Assembly: GCF_000445065.1 (NCBI RefSeq)
Contig: NZ_ATHO01000101.1
Location: 1 to 64,000, forward strand
From: Sphingobium quisquiliarum P25
GTDB lineage: Bacteria > Pseudomonadota > Alphaproteobacteria > Sphingomonadales > Sphingomonadaceae
Reading direction: 5' to 3'
DNA length: 64,000 bases
Position 1 is the first letter of the stretch. Each line of letters starts with the position of its first letter. The position numbers and the translations under genes were made by a program. This document shows, piece after piece, positions 29,758 through 39,158 of the stretch. A model generated the notes under the pieces. That model made no database searches. It saw nothing but the letters and a program-made list of their open reading frames with translations, and was not told the origin of the DNA.

Positions 29758-31038
29758 TCATTTGCCGATGCAGAAACCCGCAAATAGCTGGTCTAGCATA
29801 TCCTCGGTGCTCGCCTGCCCCGTCAGGCGATCAATGGCCCCCCGCGCCCGCCGCAATTCTTCCGCCGTTACAAGCAGATCCCTGGCAGCCCGTGCCGCCA
29901 CTATATGCTCCAGCAATATGGCGGCCCCTTCCCGTTGCCGCTGACGCAGGGCATAATCCCCCTGCTGCGGCAACAAGCCCCGTGCACGCTCCAGCATGAC
30001 CTGTACCAGAGCGCCCATCCCCTCGCCCGTCATGGCAGATACCGGCAACCCAGCGCGACCCGGCAGTCTATCTGCCTGAGCCGCGACCAGAATAGCATCA
30101 TCGCGAGGAAGCTCATCAGCCACTCCCAGCCACAGGATGATGTCCGCTGCTTCAAGAGCCGAGCGGGCACGCTCCATCCCGATCAGTTCGATCGCATCCC
30201 CGGATTCCTCCCGCAGGCCTGCCGTGTCGGTAAAAAGGAAGGCCACCCCCTCAATGGCTGCGGGCACTTCGATCCGGTCCCGTGTTGTGCCCGCAATGTC
30301 GGACACGATCGCCGCCTCCCGCCCCACCAGCGCGTTGAGCAAAGTGGACTTGCCCGCGTTGGGCGGTCCAGCCAGAACGACGCGGATGCCATCCCGCAGC
30401 CGCTCTGCCGAAGGAGCAGCAAGGACTTTCTCCACCTGGCTCACCAGATCATTCAGCCGCGCCATTATGCGGGCCTCGATCCCATCATCCGGGACATCAT
30501 CCTCATCGGAAAAGTCGAGCGCCGCTTCGGCCATTGCCGACACTTGCAGAAGCTGCTTGCGCCAATCCTCTATATGCCGGGAGAAATGCCCTTCCGCCAT
30601 CAGCAAGGCGGCGCGGCGCTGCTGCTGCGTTTCGGCCGCCAGCAAATCCGACAGACCCTCCACCGCGTTGAGGTCCATGCGACCGTTCAGGAATGCGCGC
30701 CTGGTAAATTCCCCCGGCTCCGCCATGCGCAGCCCAGGCAGGGCCGCCAGCGCACTTTCGACCGCCGCGATCACGGCTCGCCCGCCATGGCAATGAAGCT
30801 CCGCCAGATCCTCCCCCGTCACCGTCGCCGGGCCGGGGAACCAGAGGACGACCGCTCTATCCAGCATTTCGCCGGTGCCGGGATCGAAAATCCGGCTAAG
30901 CCGCGCTAGCCGCGGCGCAGGCAGCGCTTTCCCGCTAACCTGCCGCAACGCATCGCCAGCCGCCGGACCGCTTATGCGGATAATCCCTATGCCCGCAGGC
31001 GGTGCACCGCTCGACAGGGCAAAAATCGTGTCCGCCAC
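29758..31038 (-). CDS. mnmE: tRNA modification GTPase MnmE
   Basis: A GTPase that works with MnmG at tRNA wobble uridines. The 426-residue protein has the N-terminal formyl-THF-binding domain, then a G domain with GPPNAGKSTLLN (G1), the DIAGTTRD switch and DTAGLR (G3), inserted in a helical domain. The C-terminal catalytic motif CxGK is present as the last residues FCIGK. GTG start at 31036-31038. It heads the run mnmE-mnmG-rsmG-parA-parB, preceded four bases upstream by the DUF6489 gene. Confidence 0.98.
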   Translation of the reverse strand: MADTIFALSSGAPPAGIGIIRISGPAAGDALRQVSGKALPAPRLARLSRIFDPGTGEMLDRAVVLWFPGPATVTGEDLAELHCHGGRAVIAAVESALAALPGLRMAEPGEFTRRAFLNGRMDLNAVEGLSDLLAAETQQQRRAALLMAEGHFSRHIEDWRKQLLQVSAMAEAALDFSDEDDVPDDGIEARIMARLNDLVSQVEKVLAAPSAERLRDGIRVVLAGPPNAGKSTLLNALVGREAAIVSDIAGTTRDRIEVPAAIEGVAFLFTDTAGLREESGDAIELIGMERARSALEAADIILWLGVADELPRDDAILVAAQADRLPGRAGLPVSAMTGEGMGALVQVMLERARGLLPQQGDYALRQRQREGAAILLEHIVAARAARDLLVTAEELRRARGAIDRLTGQASTEDMLDQLFAGFCIGK

Positions 31039-31042
31039 CAGT

Positions 31043-31300
31043 TCAGGACTTGTCGTTGCCCATTTTGGGGGTCATCCCGGACAGACCGATATCCATCATC
31101 TGCTTGAATAGCTTCATACCCGCGTCACCCATGGGAGCGAAGGTCTTCACCACGGATTCCATCTGTTCGATGCTGGTCACGCCATCGATGCTGTCGAGCA
31201 CGGTCTTCACATATTTGTCGTGAATGGGCGTCACATCAGGCAGGCCGAGGAAGGCGCGCGCTTCGGCCGGGGTGCAATCAACGTCAACGCTTACCTTCAT
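31043..31300 (-). CDS. DUF6489 family protein
   Basis: An 85-residue soluble protein beginning MKVSVDVDCTPAEARAFLG, with no membrane segment or catalytic motif I can name. It matches the small alphaproteobacterial family annotated DUF6489, typically beside mnmE. The ATG at 31298-31300 has AAGGA eight bases upstream. Its stop lies four bases before the mnmE GTG, so the pair is almost surely co-transcribed and may be translationally coupled. A structural role connected to mnmE is only inferred from that. Confidence 0.82.
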   Translation of the reverse strand: MKVSVDVDCTPAEARAFLGLPDVTPIHDKYVKTVLDSIDGVTSIEQMESVVKTFAPMGDAGMKLFKQMMDIGLSGMTPKMGNDKS

Positions 31301-31452
31301 CTTCGCGGATCCTTGCCAGCGGTCTTCCCAGCTTCCGTCATGCCGCAACAGGGCCGCCCAACGCAAATTTTTTACGCGAACGGCTGGTTGGCGTGCCGCT
31401 CAAAGCCGATTACTCATAGGCCTGAAAATAACAGCTGCGGAAAGGTCTTGCC

Positions 31453-32151
31453 ATGACAGCATATACGCCCATCCCCACCCTTGAAGGCGATGCCAGCTTC
31501 GACGCCTATATTGCCCGGCCAGCAGGCAAGCCCAAGGCGGCCATCATCGTCATTCAGGAGATTTTCGGCGTCAATGAAGGTATCCGCCGCAAATGCGACC
31601 ATTGGGCGCAGCAAGGATATCTCGCCGTCGCCCCTGACCTGTTCTGGCGCGACCAGCCGCATGTTGAACTGGATGCCGACAAGCCGGAGGAGTTTCAGAC
31701 GGCGCTCAGCCATATGCAGCGGATGGATCAGGATCTCGCCATTCGGGATATCGAAGCGGCGATCAAGGCAGCGCGCGCCGAACTGGGCGAAGGCGGGAAG
31801 GTCGGCGTGGTCGGTTACTGCCTCGGCGGAAGGCTGGCATTCATGGCCGCTTGCAGAACGGACGGGGACGCTTTCGTCGGCTATTATGGCGTGGGCATCG
31901 ACAACCTTCTGGGCGAGCAGCATGCGATTGGAAAGCCGGTGCTTCTGCATATCCCGACCGCTGATGGCTTTGTTCCTCCTGAAGCGCAGAAGAAGATGCA
32001 TGAGGGCTTGAAGGACAATCGCCACGTCACCCTGCATGACTATGAAGGCCTGGACCACGGCTTTGCCGCGGAGATGGGCAATCGCCGCAACGATGCCGCC
32101 GCGCAACTGGCGGATCAGCGGACGGCGGATTTCTTCGCGCAGAATCTCTGA
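31453..32151 (+). CDS. Dienelactone hydrolase family protein
   Basis: A 232-residue alpha/beta hydrolase with the dienelactone-hydrolase catalytic triad: Cys123 in GYCLGG, Asp171 in HIPTADGFVPP and His202 in GLDHGFA, plus E36 in IQEIFGVN. These align with the triad numbering of Pseudomonas DLH from memory. True DLH opens dienelactones in chloroaromatic degradation; most chromosomal relatives without catechol genes have unknown substrates, as is likely here. Downstream, 12 bp away, lies a quinone oxidoreductase gene, so the two may form an operon. Confidence 0.9.
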   Translation: MTAYTPIPTLEGDASFDAYIARPAGKPKAAIIVIQEIFGVNEGIRRKCDHWAQQGYLAVAPDLFWRDQPHVELDADKPEEFQTALSHMQRMDQDLAIRDIEAAIKAARAELGEGGKVGVVGYCLGGRLAFMAACRTDGDAFVGYYGVGIDNLLGEQHAIGKPVLLHIPTADGFVPPEAQKKMHEGLKDNRHVTLHDYEGLDHGFAAEMGNRRNDAAAQLADQRTADFFAQNL

Positions 32152-32163
32152 CTTGGGACGCTG

Positions 32164-33135
32164 ATGATGGCAAGACCCTGGCATATAGCCGTGCGGGCCC
32201 ATGGCGGCCCGGACGTGATGGAGAAGGAGGAGTTTGATCTTCCTCCGCTTGGGCCCACCGATATCCTCATCGCGCAGGACGCGGTCGGGCTCAACTATAT
32301 CGACACCTATTATCGCTCCGGGCTCTACCCTGCCGATCTGCCGCTGGTGCTCGGATCGGAAGGCGCTGGTTACGTCGCGGATATGGGCTCGGAGGTGACC
32401 GGCTTTGCCATAGGGGACAAGGTGGGCTGCGCCAGCGGGCTTGGCGCCTATGCCACCCACCGCATCGTTCCGGCCAGCCAAGTGGTCAGGATACCGGCCG
32501 AGGTCGGCACCGATGAAGCGGCAGCGCTGATGCTGAAGGGGATGACCGCCTGCTACCTCGCCGAAGACACGGTTTCGCTTGGAGTGGGACAGGTCGCCCT
32601 TGTCCATGCGGCTGCGGGCGGTGTGGGCTCCGTGCTCGTCCCATGGTTGCGCGACAAAGGCGTCGTTGTGATCGCCCATAGCGGCTCTGCCGAAAAGGCC
32701 GCAACCGTTCAGGCCGATCATAGCCTGCACGGGCCGTTCGAGTCATTGCCCGGCCAAGTCCGCGAACTGACCGGAGGCGAGGGAGTGGATGTGGTCTATG
32801 ACGGCGTGGGTAAGGATAGCTGGAGCGCGTCGCTGGATTGTCTCAAGCGGCGCGGGCTCATGGTCAGCTTCGGCAATGCCTCTGGCGCAGTGCCGCCGGT
32901 CAGCCTGCTCGATCTCAGCCGCAGGGGGTCGCTCTATGTGACCCGCCCCACCCTGTTCGACTATATCGCCACGCGCGAGGCATTGGATAATGTCGCAGCA
33001 CGGCTGTTCGACCGGGTAAGCCGTGGCGTGGTGCGCGCGGTCATAGGGCAACGTTTCGCTCTTGAAGACGCTGCCGAAGCCCACCGCTTGCTGGAGGCAA
33101 GGCAGACGACCGGCAGCACAGTGCTGATCCCCTGA
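32164..33135 (+). CDS. NADPH:quinone oxidoreductase (zinc-independent MDR family)
   Basis: A 323-residue medium-chain dehydrogenase/reductase of the quinone oxidoreductase (QOR) type. The N-terminal catalytic domain includes GLNYIDTYYRSGLYP, a signature of QorA-like enzymes without zinc ligands; the Rossmann segment is VHAAAGGVGSVLVPWL (~157). It would reduce quinones or activated alkenes with NADPH in the cytoplasm. Starts 12 bp after the dienelactone-hydrolase gene. Ends near a 12-bp perfect hairpin, possibly a terminator. Confidence 0.92.
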   Translation: MMARPWHIAVRAHGGPDVMEKEEFDLPPLGPTDILIAQDAVGLNYIDTYYRSGLYPADLPLVLGSEGAGYVADMGSEVTGFAIGDKVGCASGLGAYATHRIVPASQVVRIPAEVGTDEAAALMLKGMTACYLAEDTVSLGVGQVALVHAAAGGVGSVLVPWLRDKGVVVIAHSGSAEKAATVQADHSLHGPFESLPGQVRELTGGEGVDVVYDGVGKDSWSASLDCLKRRGLMVSFGNASGAVPPVSLLDLSRRGSLYVTRPTLFDYIATREALDNVAARLFDRVSRGVVRAVIGQRFALEDAAEAHRLLEARQTTGSTVLIP

Positions 33136-33144
33136 TCCATCTGT

Positions 33145-33174
33145 CCGATCCCGCGCTGGACCGCGCGGGATCGG
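33145..33174. terminator. 12-bp perfect hairpin between convergent qor and TerC-family genes
   Basis: CCGATCCCGCGC (33145-33156) pairs perfectly with GCGCGGGATCGG (33163-33174), loop TGGACC. It lies between the two stop codons. No T-run follows on either side, so it may act with Rho or protect 3' ends. Confidence 0.5.
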
Positions 33175-33180
33175 CAATTG

Positions 33181-33903
33181 TCACACAAAGAGCGTCAATA
33201 TCCCGACCTGATTATCGACGATGCCGTCATAGATCATCTTGACCGCGACATAGATGATGACCGCCAGACCGACATAGGCGATCCACCGGAACCGCTCGAT
33301 ATATTTGGCGATGATGTTCGCCGCCACGCCCATCAGGGCGACCGACAGGATCAGGCCGATGATCAGGATGCCGGGATGATCGCGCGCCGCGCCAGCGACG
33401 GCCAGCACATTGTCCAGGCTCATGGAAACGTCAGCGACTGCGACCGCCCAGGCGGCGCCAGCGAAGCTCTTGGCAGGACGCAGACCGGAAACATCATCGT
33501 CGCTGGGATCGTCAGGCGTCTCGGTCCCGCGCTTGGGATGCAGTTCGCGCCACATCTTCCAGCTCACCCACAGGAGGAGCAAACCGCCCGCCAGGATCAG
33601 GCCGACGATCTGCATCAACTGCGTGACCACCAGCGCAAAGCCGATCCGCAGGACCAGAGCGGCGATGATACCGATCAGGATGACCCGCTGGCGCTGCTGC
33701 ACCGGAAGACCGGCCGCCAGTGCGCCGACGACGATGGCGTTATCGCCCGCCAGCAATATGTCGATCATCAACACCTGGCCAAAGGCTGCAAGCGCCTGAG
33801 GCGACCCGATATTGCTGAAATCGTTGACGATATGGCCCCAGATATCGGCGGGAGAGCCAAAACCCTGGGCCGCAGCGGCGGCAGTGGCAAAAAGGTCGAT
33901 CAT
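33181..33903 (-). CDS. TerC/YjbE-family integral membrane protein
   Basis: A 240-residue protein with about seven hydrophobic segments. The TerC-family motifs are present: DILLAGDNAIVVGALAAGLP (membrane Asp pair) and WAVAVADVSMSLDNVLAVAG (second Asp pair). Members include manganese exporters (MntX/YoaE-like Alx) and tellurite-resistance TerC; the short YjbE-type form here may export Mn or support metal loading of secreted enzymes (inference). The acidic loop PDDPSDDDVSG (~105) faces the cytoplasm. No yybP-ykoY riboswitch is evident upstream, though such leaders often precede this family. Confidence 0.88.
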   Translation of the reverse strand: MIDLFATAAAAAQGFGSPADIWGHIVNDFSNIGSPQALAAFGQVLMIDILLAGDNAIVVGALAAGLPVQQRQRVILIGIIAALVLRIGFALVVTQLMQIVGLILAGGLLLLWVSWKMWRELHPKRGTETPDDPSDDDVSGLRPAKSFAGAAWAVAVADVSMSLDNVLAVAGAARDHPGILIIGLILSVALMGVAANIIAKYIERFRWIAYVGLAVIIYVAVKMIYDGIVDNQVGILTLFV

Positions 33904-34013
33904 GGCGGCCTGATGTCCCCTAGTCGATATCGATCAGTAAAGATGACGGGCGGATTGCGCGCCCCGCACTATGGCGAAGCGATCAAGCCGCAGCCTGAAC
34001 GCTTCCGCCATGC

Positions 34014-35270
34014 TTATTGATTCATGGAATCGAAGAAATCCTCATTGGTCTTGGAATCCTTCATCTTGTCGAGCAGGAATTCCATCGCGTCGACCGTGCC
34101 CATCTGCATCAGGATACGGCGCAGCACCCACATCTTGCTGAGCTTGGCCTTGTCGACCAGCAATTCTTCCTTGCGGGTGCCGGACTTGCCGACATCCAGC
34201 GCCGGGAAGATGCGCTTGTCCGCCACCTTGCGGTCGAGCACGATTTCCGAATTGCCGGTGCCCTTGAACTCTTCGAAAATGACTTCGTCCATGCGGCTGC
34301 CCGTATCGATCAGCGCGGTGGCGATGATGGACAGCGATCCGCCTTCCTCGATATTGCGTGCCGCGCCAAAGAAGCGCTTGGGCCGCTGCAACGCGTTGGC
34401 GTCGACGCCGCCCGTCAGCACCTTGCCCGATGACGGCACGACCGTGTTGTAGGCGCGGCCGAGGCGGGTGATCGAATCGAGCAGGATCACCACATCCTTT
34501 TTATGTTCCACGAGGCGCTTGGCCTTCTCGATCACCATCTCGGCGACCTGAACGTGGCGCGAGGCAGGCTCGTCGAAGGTCGAGGACACAACCTCGCCTT
34601 TCACGCTGCGCTGCATGTCGGTGACTTCTTCCGGCCGTTCGTCAATCAGCAGGACGATCAGGAAGACTTCGGGATGATTGTCCGTGATCGCCTTGGCGAT
34701 ATTCTGCAACAGCACGGTCTTGCCGGTGCGGGGCGGGGCGACGATCAGGGCGCGCTGCCCCTTGCCCTGGGGCGAAACGATGTCGATGACGCGCGCCGAC
34801 TTGTCCTTGACCGTGGGGTCCAGCGTGTCGAGCACCAGCTTTTCGGTCGGATAAAGCGGCGTCAGGTTGTCGAAGTTGACGCGGTGGCGCACGACCTCCG
34901 GATCGTCGAAATTAACGGAAATGAGCTTCGTCAGCGCGAAATAGCGCTCGCCGTCCTTGGGCGCGCGAATCTCGCCTTCCACCGTATCGCCGGTGCGCAG
35001 GCCGAACTTGCGCACCTGATTGGGCGACACGTAGATGTCGTCCGGTCCGGCGAGGAAATTCGCTTCGGGCGATCGCAGGAAGCCGAAGCCGTCGGGCAGC
35101 ACCTCGATCGTGCCCTCGCCCATGATCTGCTCGCCATTTTCCGCCTCGGCCTTGAGGATCGCGAACATCAGGTCCTGCTTGCGCAGGGTCGATGCGCCTT
35201 CGACGCCCAGTTCCTCCGCCATGGTGACAAGATCGGCGGGCGATTTCTTCTTGAGGTCCTTAAGGTGCAT
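34014..35270 (-). CDS. rho: Transcription termination factor Rho
   Basis: A hexameric RNA-dependent ATPase that ends many transcripts. The 418-residue protein has the N-terminal Rho helical domain ([20 protein letters not shown]) and RNA-binding OSB fold ([20 protein letters not shown]), then the motor domain with PPRTGKT (179-185) and the Q/R-loop region [20 protein letters not shown]. Length and motifs are standard. With few U-tract terminators in this window, Rho-dependent ending is probably important here. Confidence 0.98.
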   Translation of the reverse strand: MHLKDLKKKSPADLVTMAEELGVEGASTLRKQDLMFAILKAEAENGEQIMGEGTIEVLPDGFGFLRSPEANFLAGPDDIYVSPNQVRKFGLRTGDTVEGEIRAPKDGERYFALTKLISVNFDDPEVVRHRVNFDNLTPLYPTEKLVLDTLDPTVKDKSARVIDIVSPQGKGQRALIVAPPRTGKTVLLQNIAKAITDNHPEVFLIVLLIDERPEEVTDMQRSVKGEVVSSTFDEPASRHVQVAEMVIEKAKRLVEHKKDVVILLDSITRLGRAYNTVVPSSGKVLTGGVDANALQRPKRFFGAARNIEEGGSLSIIATALIDTGSRMDEVIFEEFKGTGNSEIVLDRKVADKRIFPALDVGKSGTRKEELLVDKAKLSKMWVLRRILMQMGTVDAMEFLLDKMKDSKTNEDFFDSMNQ

Positions 35271-35540
35271 TCGACTTGAGTCCGATGGAAAGAGGATAGA
35301 GATGACGCTTCGGGAGAATAGGCCCGGCAGGGGAAGCCGGGAGCCCGCGCCGGACGGCGGGGAGAGATTGTTCCGCGTTTAGCGGCGAGGGGCGCGGCAA
35401 GTCAAGGCGGCTGCGGCCCCCGCACGCGCGGAAAACGGCATCAGGCGGGCGCTTCGCGGCAGAAGGTGCTCAAGCTGCGGCAATGGACCAGCCCCGCCCC
35501 GCCATGATATGAAGGAAGATATAGGCTGGAGAGGTGAGTC

Positions 35541-36491
35541 ATGGAACGTCTTCGTTCCATTGCCGTGATCGCATTCCTGTCTTTTGCCGCGCCTGCGCTG
35601 GCTCAAGACCCTCCGCCGCCCGCCGATGACCCGCCCTCCGTCGTCCGCACCCTGCCACAGGATGACCGAATGACGATCCCGATCCACATCGGTGGAAAGG
35701 GCCCCTGGAACTTCATCATCGATACCGGATCGCAGCGCACCGTCCTCTCGCGCGATCTGGCGGAGCGCCTCGTCTTGCCCACGCTGGAGATGGTCACGGT
35801 CATCGGCATGGCCGGTAAGGCGCAGACGCGCACGGTCGCGGTGCCGCAGCTTCGCTATGGCAGCGTCACCGTCGACGGCATCGAGGCTCCGGTGCTGGAG
35901 GCCGCGCATCTGGGCGCGCCCGGCCTCCTCGGCCTCGACAGCCTCCACGCCCGCCGCCTGCTGATCGACTTCCGCGCCGGGCGGATGGAAATCAGCAACA
36001 GCCGCCGCACCTTGCGGGACCCCAACGCCATCATCGTCGAGGCGCGCCGCCGTAAGGGCCAACTCATCCTTCTCCATTCGGACGTGAACGGGACGAAGGT
36101 GAACATCATATTGGATACGGGCACGCACCTAAGCGTCGGCAATCTCGCGCTGATGAACAAGCTCAGCCAAAGGAAACGCGCCCCGCCGCTCGCCCCCGTT
36201 ACACTGCTCAGCGTCACCGGAGAGGTGCTGAGCGGCCTGCTGGGCCACCTCCAGCAGATTCGCATGGGACCGATCCTGCTCAGGAATCTGCGCGTCATGT
36301 TCGCCGACGCGCCGCCCTTCGCCGAACTTGGCTTGCAGGACAAACCTTCCCTGCTGCTGGGCATGGACGCGCTCCAGTCCTTCGACAGGATCGCGATCGA
36401 CTTCGGCCGGGGCAAGGTCGATTTCCTCATGCCCGATGGCAGCGCGCTCGATCACCAGCAGCTTGCGGCGAAACTGCCCGCGGCGGGATAG
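35541..36491 (+). CDS. Secreted aspartic protease-like protein with two DTG motifs
   Basis: A 316-residue precursor with a signal peptide (cleaved after ...APALAQ). It contains two aspartic-protease half-sites: FIIDTGSQRTVL with D61-T62-G63, and NIILDTGTHLSV with D192-T193-G194. Two DTGs in one chain resemble a single-chain dimer, unlike the single retropepsin-type domain of many bacterial proteins. The mature part is probably periplasmic. Substrate unknown; related families are annotated retropepsin-like or aspartyl protease family. It is divergent from rho and convergent, with a two-base gap, to the PBP1A gene. Confidence 0.85.
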   Translation: MERLRSIAVIAFLSFAAPALAQDPPPPADDPPSVVRTLPQDDRMTIPIHIGGKGPWNFIIDTGSQRTVLSRDLAERLVLPTLEMVTVIGMAGKAQTRTVAVPQLRYGSVTVDGIEAPVLEAAHLGAPGLLGLDSLHARRLLIDFRAGRMEISNSRRTLRDPNAIIVEARRRKGQLILLHSDVNGTKVNIILDTGTHLSVGNLALMNKLSQRKRAPPLAPVTLLSVTGEVLSGLLGHLQQIRMGPILLRNLRVMFADAPPFAELGLQDKPSLLLGMDALQSFDRIAIDFGRGKVDFLMPDGSALDHQQLAAKLPAAG

Positions 36492-36493
36492 GA

Positions 36494-38566
36494 TCAATGC
36501 GGCGGCTGCCTCGGCCGGTCACGGCCCAGCACCTGATCGATCCATTGCTGGTCCAGCCGCGGCGGCGCTGGACGGGCGGGCGGCGCCTGCGATACGGGGC
36601 CCTGCTCGCCCGAGTCCGGATCTTCTTCCTCCGGCGGCGGCTGTTGCTGGCCGGGATCGACCGGCAGGCCATTCTCATCGACCATCATGCCGTTGTCGGG
36701 CTGCCCATAATAGGCTTCCTCATCCGGCTCCAGCTGCCATTCGGGCAAGGTCACCTGCGTTTCGAACTGTTCCACCGGACGGCGGGACACGGCGACCTTC
36801 ATGAAATCGGCGAAGGCGCGGGCGGGCGCCCTGCCCCCCTGGAGCACGCGCACCGCGCGGGCATCGTCGCGGCCCATCCACACGCCTGTCGTGATGCCGC
36901 TGGAAAAGCCCAGGAACCAGCCATCCTTGTTGCTGTTGGTCGTGCCGGTCTTGCCTGCCACAGGGCGGCCGATCTGCGCCGCCCTGCCGGTGCCGGTGCT
37001 GACCGCCGTCTGCATGAGGTCGGTCATGCCCGCCGCCACCCAGGGCGCGACCAGCACGCGGCTGGTATCGTCCTGATGCTGGTAGAGCAGCCTTCCGTCG
37101 GCGGTCGTCACCTTGGTGATGCCATAGGGCGTCACCGCCACCCCCTTGCGCGCGATCGATGAGAAGGCGCGCGTCATGTCGATCAGGCGGACGTCCGACG
37201 TGCCCAACACCATCGAAGGATGCGTGTTGATGGGCGTGGTGATGCCGAAACGGCGCGCCATGTCGGCGATGGTCGGAAAGCCGACCTCGACCCCCAGCTT
37301 GGCCGCCACCGTATTGATGGAATAGGCGAAGGCCGTGCGGATATCGATATCGCCCGAATAGCGTCCGCTGCTGTTGCGCGGGCTCCATCCGTTGATGGTG
37401 ACCGGACTGTCGGTGACGCCCGTATCGGGCGTATAACCGGCCTCCAGCGCCGCCATGTAGACGAAGATCTTCCAGGCCGAACCGGGCTGACGCGTCGCGG
37501 TGGTCGCGCGATTATAGTTGGACGACACATAGTCGAGCCCGCCCACCATCGCCCGCACCGCCCCGTCACGGTCCAGCGACACCAGCGCGCCCTGCGCCCC
37601 GGCAGGCGCATTGGCCTTGATCGCCGCCGTCGCCGCCTTCTGCATGCCAAGGTCGATGGTGGTATAGACCTCCAGCGGCTCATTGGGTTCGTCCACCAAT
37701 ATATCGAGCTGCGGCAGCGCCCAGTCGGTGAAGTAGCGGACGCTGTTCTGCGGCGGCTCAGGCGCCATCTTGACCTCGTTCAGGTCGGCGCTGGCCCGTT
37801 CGGACGCGCTGATCACGCCATTTTCCTGCATCAGGTCCAGCACGACGCCCGCGCGGCCGATGGCGGCGTCCGCGTCGGCCGTGGGCGAATAGCTTGACGG
37901 AGCCTTGACCAGACCTGCGATGATCGCCGCTTCGGGCAGGTCCAGCGTGGTCGCGGGATGGCCGAAGAATTTCCGGCTCGCCGCATCGATGCCATAGGCG
38001 CCGCCGCCGAAATACACCTTGTTGAGGTACAGCTCCAATATCTGGCGCTTGGAGAATTTCCGCTCCAGCGCCAGCGCCAGGATCATCTCCCGTACCTTGC
38101 GGCCCCAGCTATAGCTGTTGTTGAGGAAGATGTTGCGCGTCACCTGCTGGGTGATGGTGGACGCGCCCTGCAACCGCCGCCCTTTCCCCCTGTTTTCCAG
38201 CGCCACCCACGCCGCGCGCGCCATGCCGATCGGATCGACGCCGGGATGGTGGTAGAAACGCCGGTCCTCGGTCGACACCATGGCCTCGACCATCACCACC
38301 GGGATCTGGTCATAGGCGAGCCACCGGCCGAAGCTGGGGCCCAGCGACACGATCACGCTGCCATCGGCGGCATGCACGCGGATCATCTGGCCATTGGGCG
38401 ACGATTTCAGCGATTCATAGCTGGGCAGCGACTGATAGGCGATGACAACGGCGATGGCGATGGCGAAGAGGCCGCCCAGCGTCGCCACCAGCCCCAGCTT
38501 CACGGCCCGCATCAGCCATAGCCGCGCCTTGCCGGGCGTTCCGTTGCTCTTGCCTGATCGTGCCAT
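36494..38566 (-). CDS. Class A penicillin-binding protein (PBP1A family)
   Basis: A 690-residue bifunctional peptidoglycan synthase. A short cytoplasmic tail and one membrane helix (about 20-45) are followed by the GT51 transglycosylase (STEDRRFYHHPGVDP with catalytic Glu, QGASTITQQVTRN, ALALERKFSKRQILELYLN). The transpeptidase domain has SxxK in RQPGSAWKI, SxN in AYSINTVAAKLG and KTG in VAGKTGTTN. A Pro/Glu-rich disordered tail (after ~640) ends the protein. It polymerises and cross-links cell wall in the periplasm. Lies alone, between the aspartic protease gene and msrB. Confidence 0.97.
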   Translation of the reverse strand: MARSGKSNGTPGKARLWLMRAVKLGLVATLGGLFAIAIAVVIAYQSLPSYESLKSSPNGQMIRVHAADGSVIVSLGPSFGRWLAYDQIPVVMVEAMVSTEDRRFYHHPGVDPIGMARAAWVALENRGKGRRLQGASTITQQVTRNIFLNNSYSWGRKVREMILALALERKFSKRQILELYLNKVYFGGGAYGIDAASRKFFGHPATTLDLPEAAIIAGLVKAPSSYSPTADADAAIGRAGVVLDLMQENGVISASERASADLNEVKMAPEPPQNSVRYFTDWALPQLDILVDEPNEPLEVYTTIDLGMQKAATAAIKANAPAGAQGALVSLDRDGAVRAMVGGLDYVSSNYNRATTATRQPGSAWKIFVYMAALEAGYTPDTGVTDSPVTINGWSPRNSSGRYSGDIDIRTAFAYSINTVAAKLGVEVGFPTIADMARRFGITTPINTHPSMVLGTSDVRLIDMTRAFSSIARKGVAVTPYGITKVTTADGRLLYQHQDDTSRVLVAPWVAAGMTDLMQTAVSTGTGRAAQIGRPVAGKTGTTNSNKDGWFLGFSSGITTGVWMGRDDARAVRVLQGGRAPARAFADFMKVAVSRRPVEQFETQVTLPEWQLEPDEEAYYGQPDNGMMVDENGLPVDPGQQQPPPEEEDPDSGEQGPVSQAPPARPAPPRLDQQWIDQVLGRDRPRQPPH

Positions 38567-38676
38567 ATGTGTCGCCGGATACCCGCTCAGTCGGAAGGCG
38601 GCCAGCGATCATCAGGCGCGGCCGCATGGAAAGCCTTGGTTCTCAAGAAGATTGACGCTTTACCGGGGATGAACGA

Positions 38677-39081
38677 TTATTCAACCTCGCCGCGCGGCTT
38701 GAAATCGAGCGACGCGCTGTTCATGCAATAGCGCAGGCCGTTGACGCCCGGCCCATCGGGAAAGACATGGCCCAGATGCCCATCGCACTTGGCGCAGCGC
38801 ACTTCGGTGCGGATCATGCCATGGCTGCTGTCGCGCACTTCCTCCACCGCGTCGATATCGACCGGGGCGGTGAAGCTGGGCCAGCCCGAACCGCTGTCAT
38901 ATTTCTCGTCCGCGTCGAACAGTTCAGCGCCGCAGCCAGCGCAATAATAGACGCCATCGGCCTTGTTGCTGTTATATTTGCCGGTGAAGGCCCGTTCGGT
39001 CCCCGCTTCGCGCAGGATATGATATTGTTCGGGGGAAAGGCGCTCGCGCCATTCGGCTTCGCTGAGGTTGAGCTTGTCCAT
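38677..39081 (-). CDS. msrB: Methionine-R-sulfoxide reductase B
   Basis: A 134-residue zinc enzyme that reduces methionine-R-sulfoxide in proteins. Zinc ligands are C47 and C50 (CAGC) and C96 and C99 (CAKC). The catalytic cysteine is C119 in [11 protein letters not shown], where most relatives have Ile instead of Met next to it. SGWPSF (66-71) and [10 protein letters not shown] are the substrate-site motifs. No signal peptide, so it is cytoplasmic. It sits between the holA and PBP genes, on the same strand as both, with no obvious functional link. Confidence 0.97.
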   Translation of the reverse strand: MDKLNLSEAEWRERLSPEQYHILREAGTERAFTGKYNSNKADGVYYCAGCGAELFDADEKYDSGSGWPSFTAPVDIDAVEEVRDSSHGMIRTEVRCAKCDGHLGHVFPDGPGVNGLRYCMNSASLDFKPRGEVE

Positions 39082-39158
39082 GGCGGGAATATGGCGGTGC
39101 GCCCGCCGCCAATCAAGCGCTTAGGATGGGAAGGAAATGCGGCCGCGCCAGGCCGCCC

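Noticed and set aside
33904-34013. Possible yybP-ykoY manganese riboswitch before the TerC-family gene
   Set aside because: I do not see the conserved core sequences, and the gap is only 110 bp shared with rho's 3' end.
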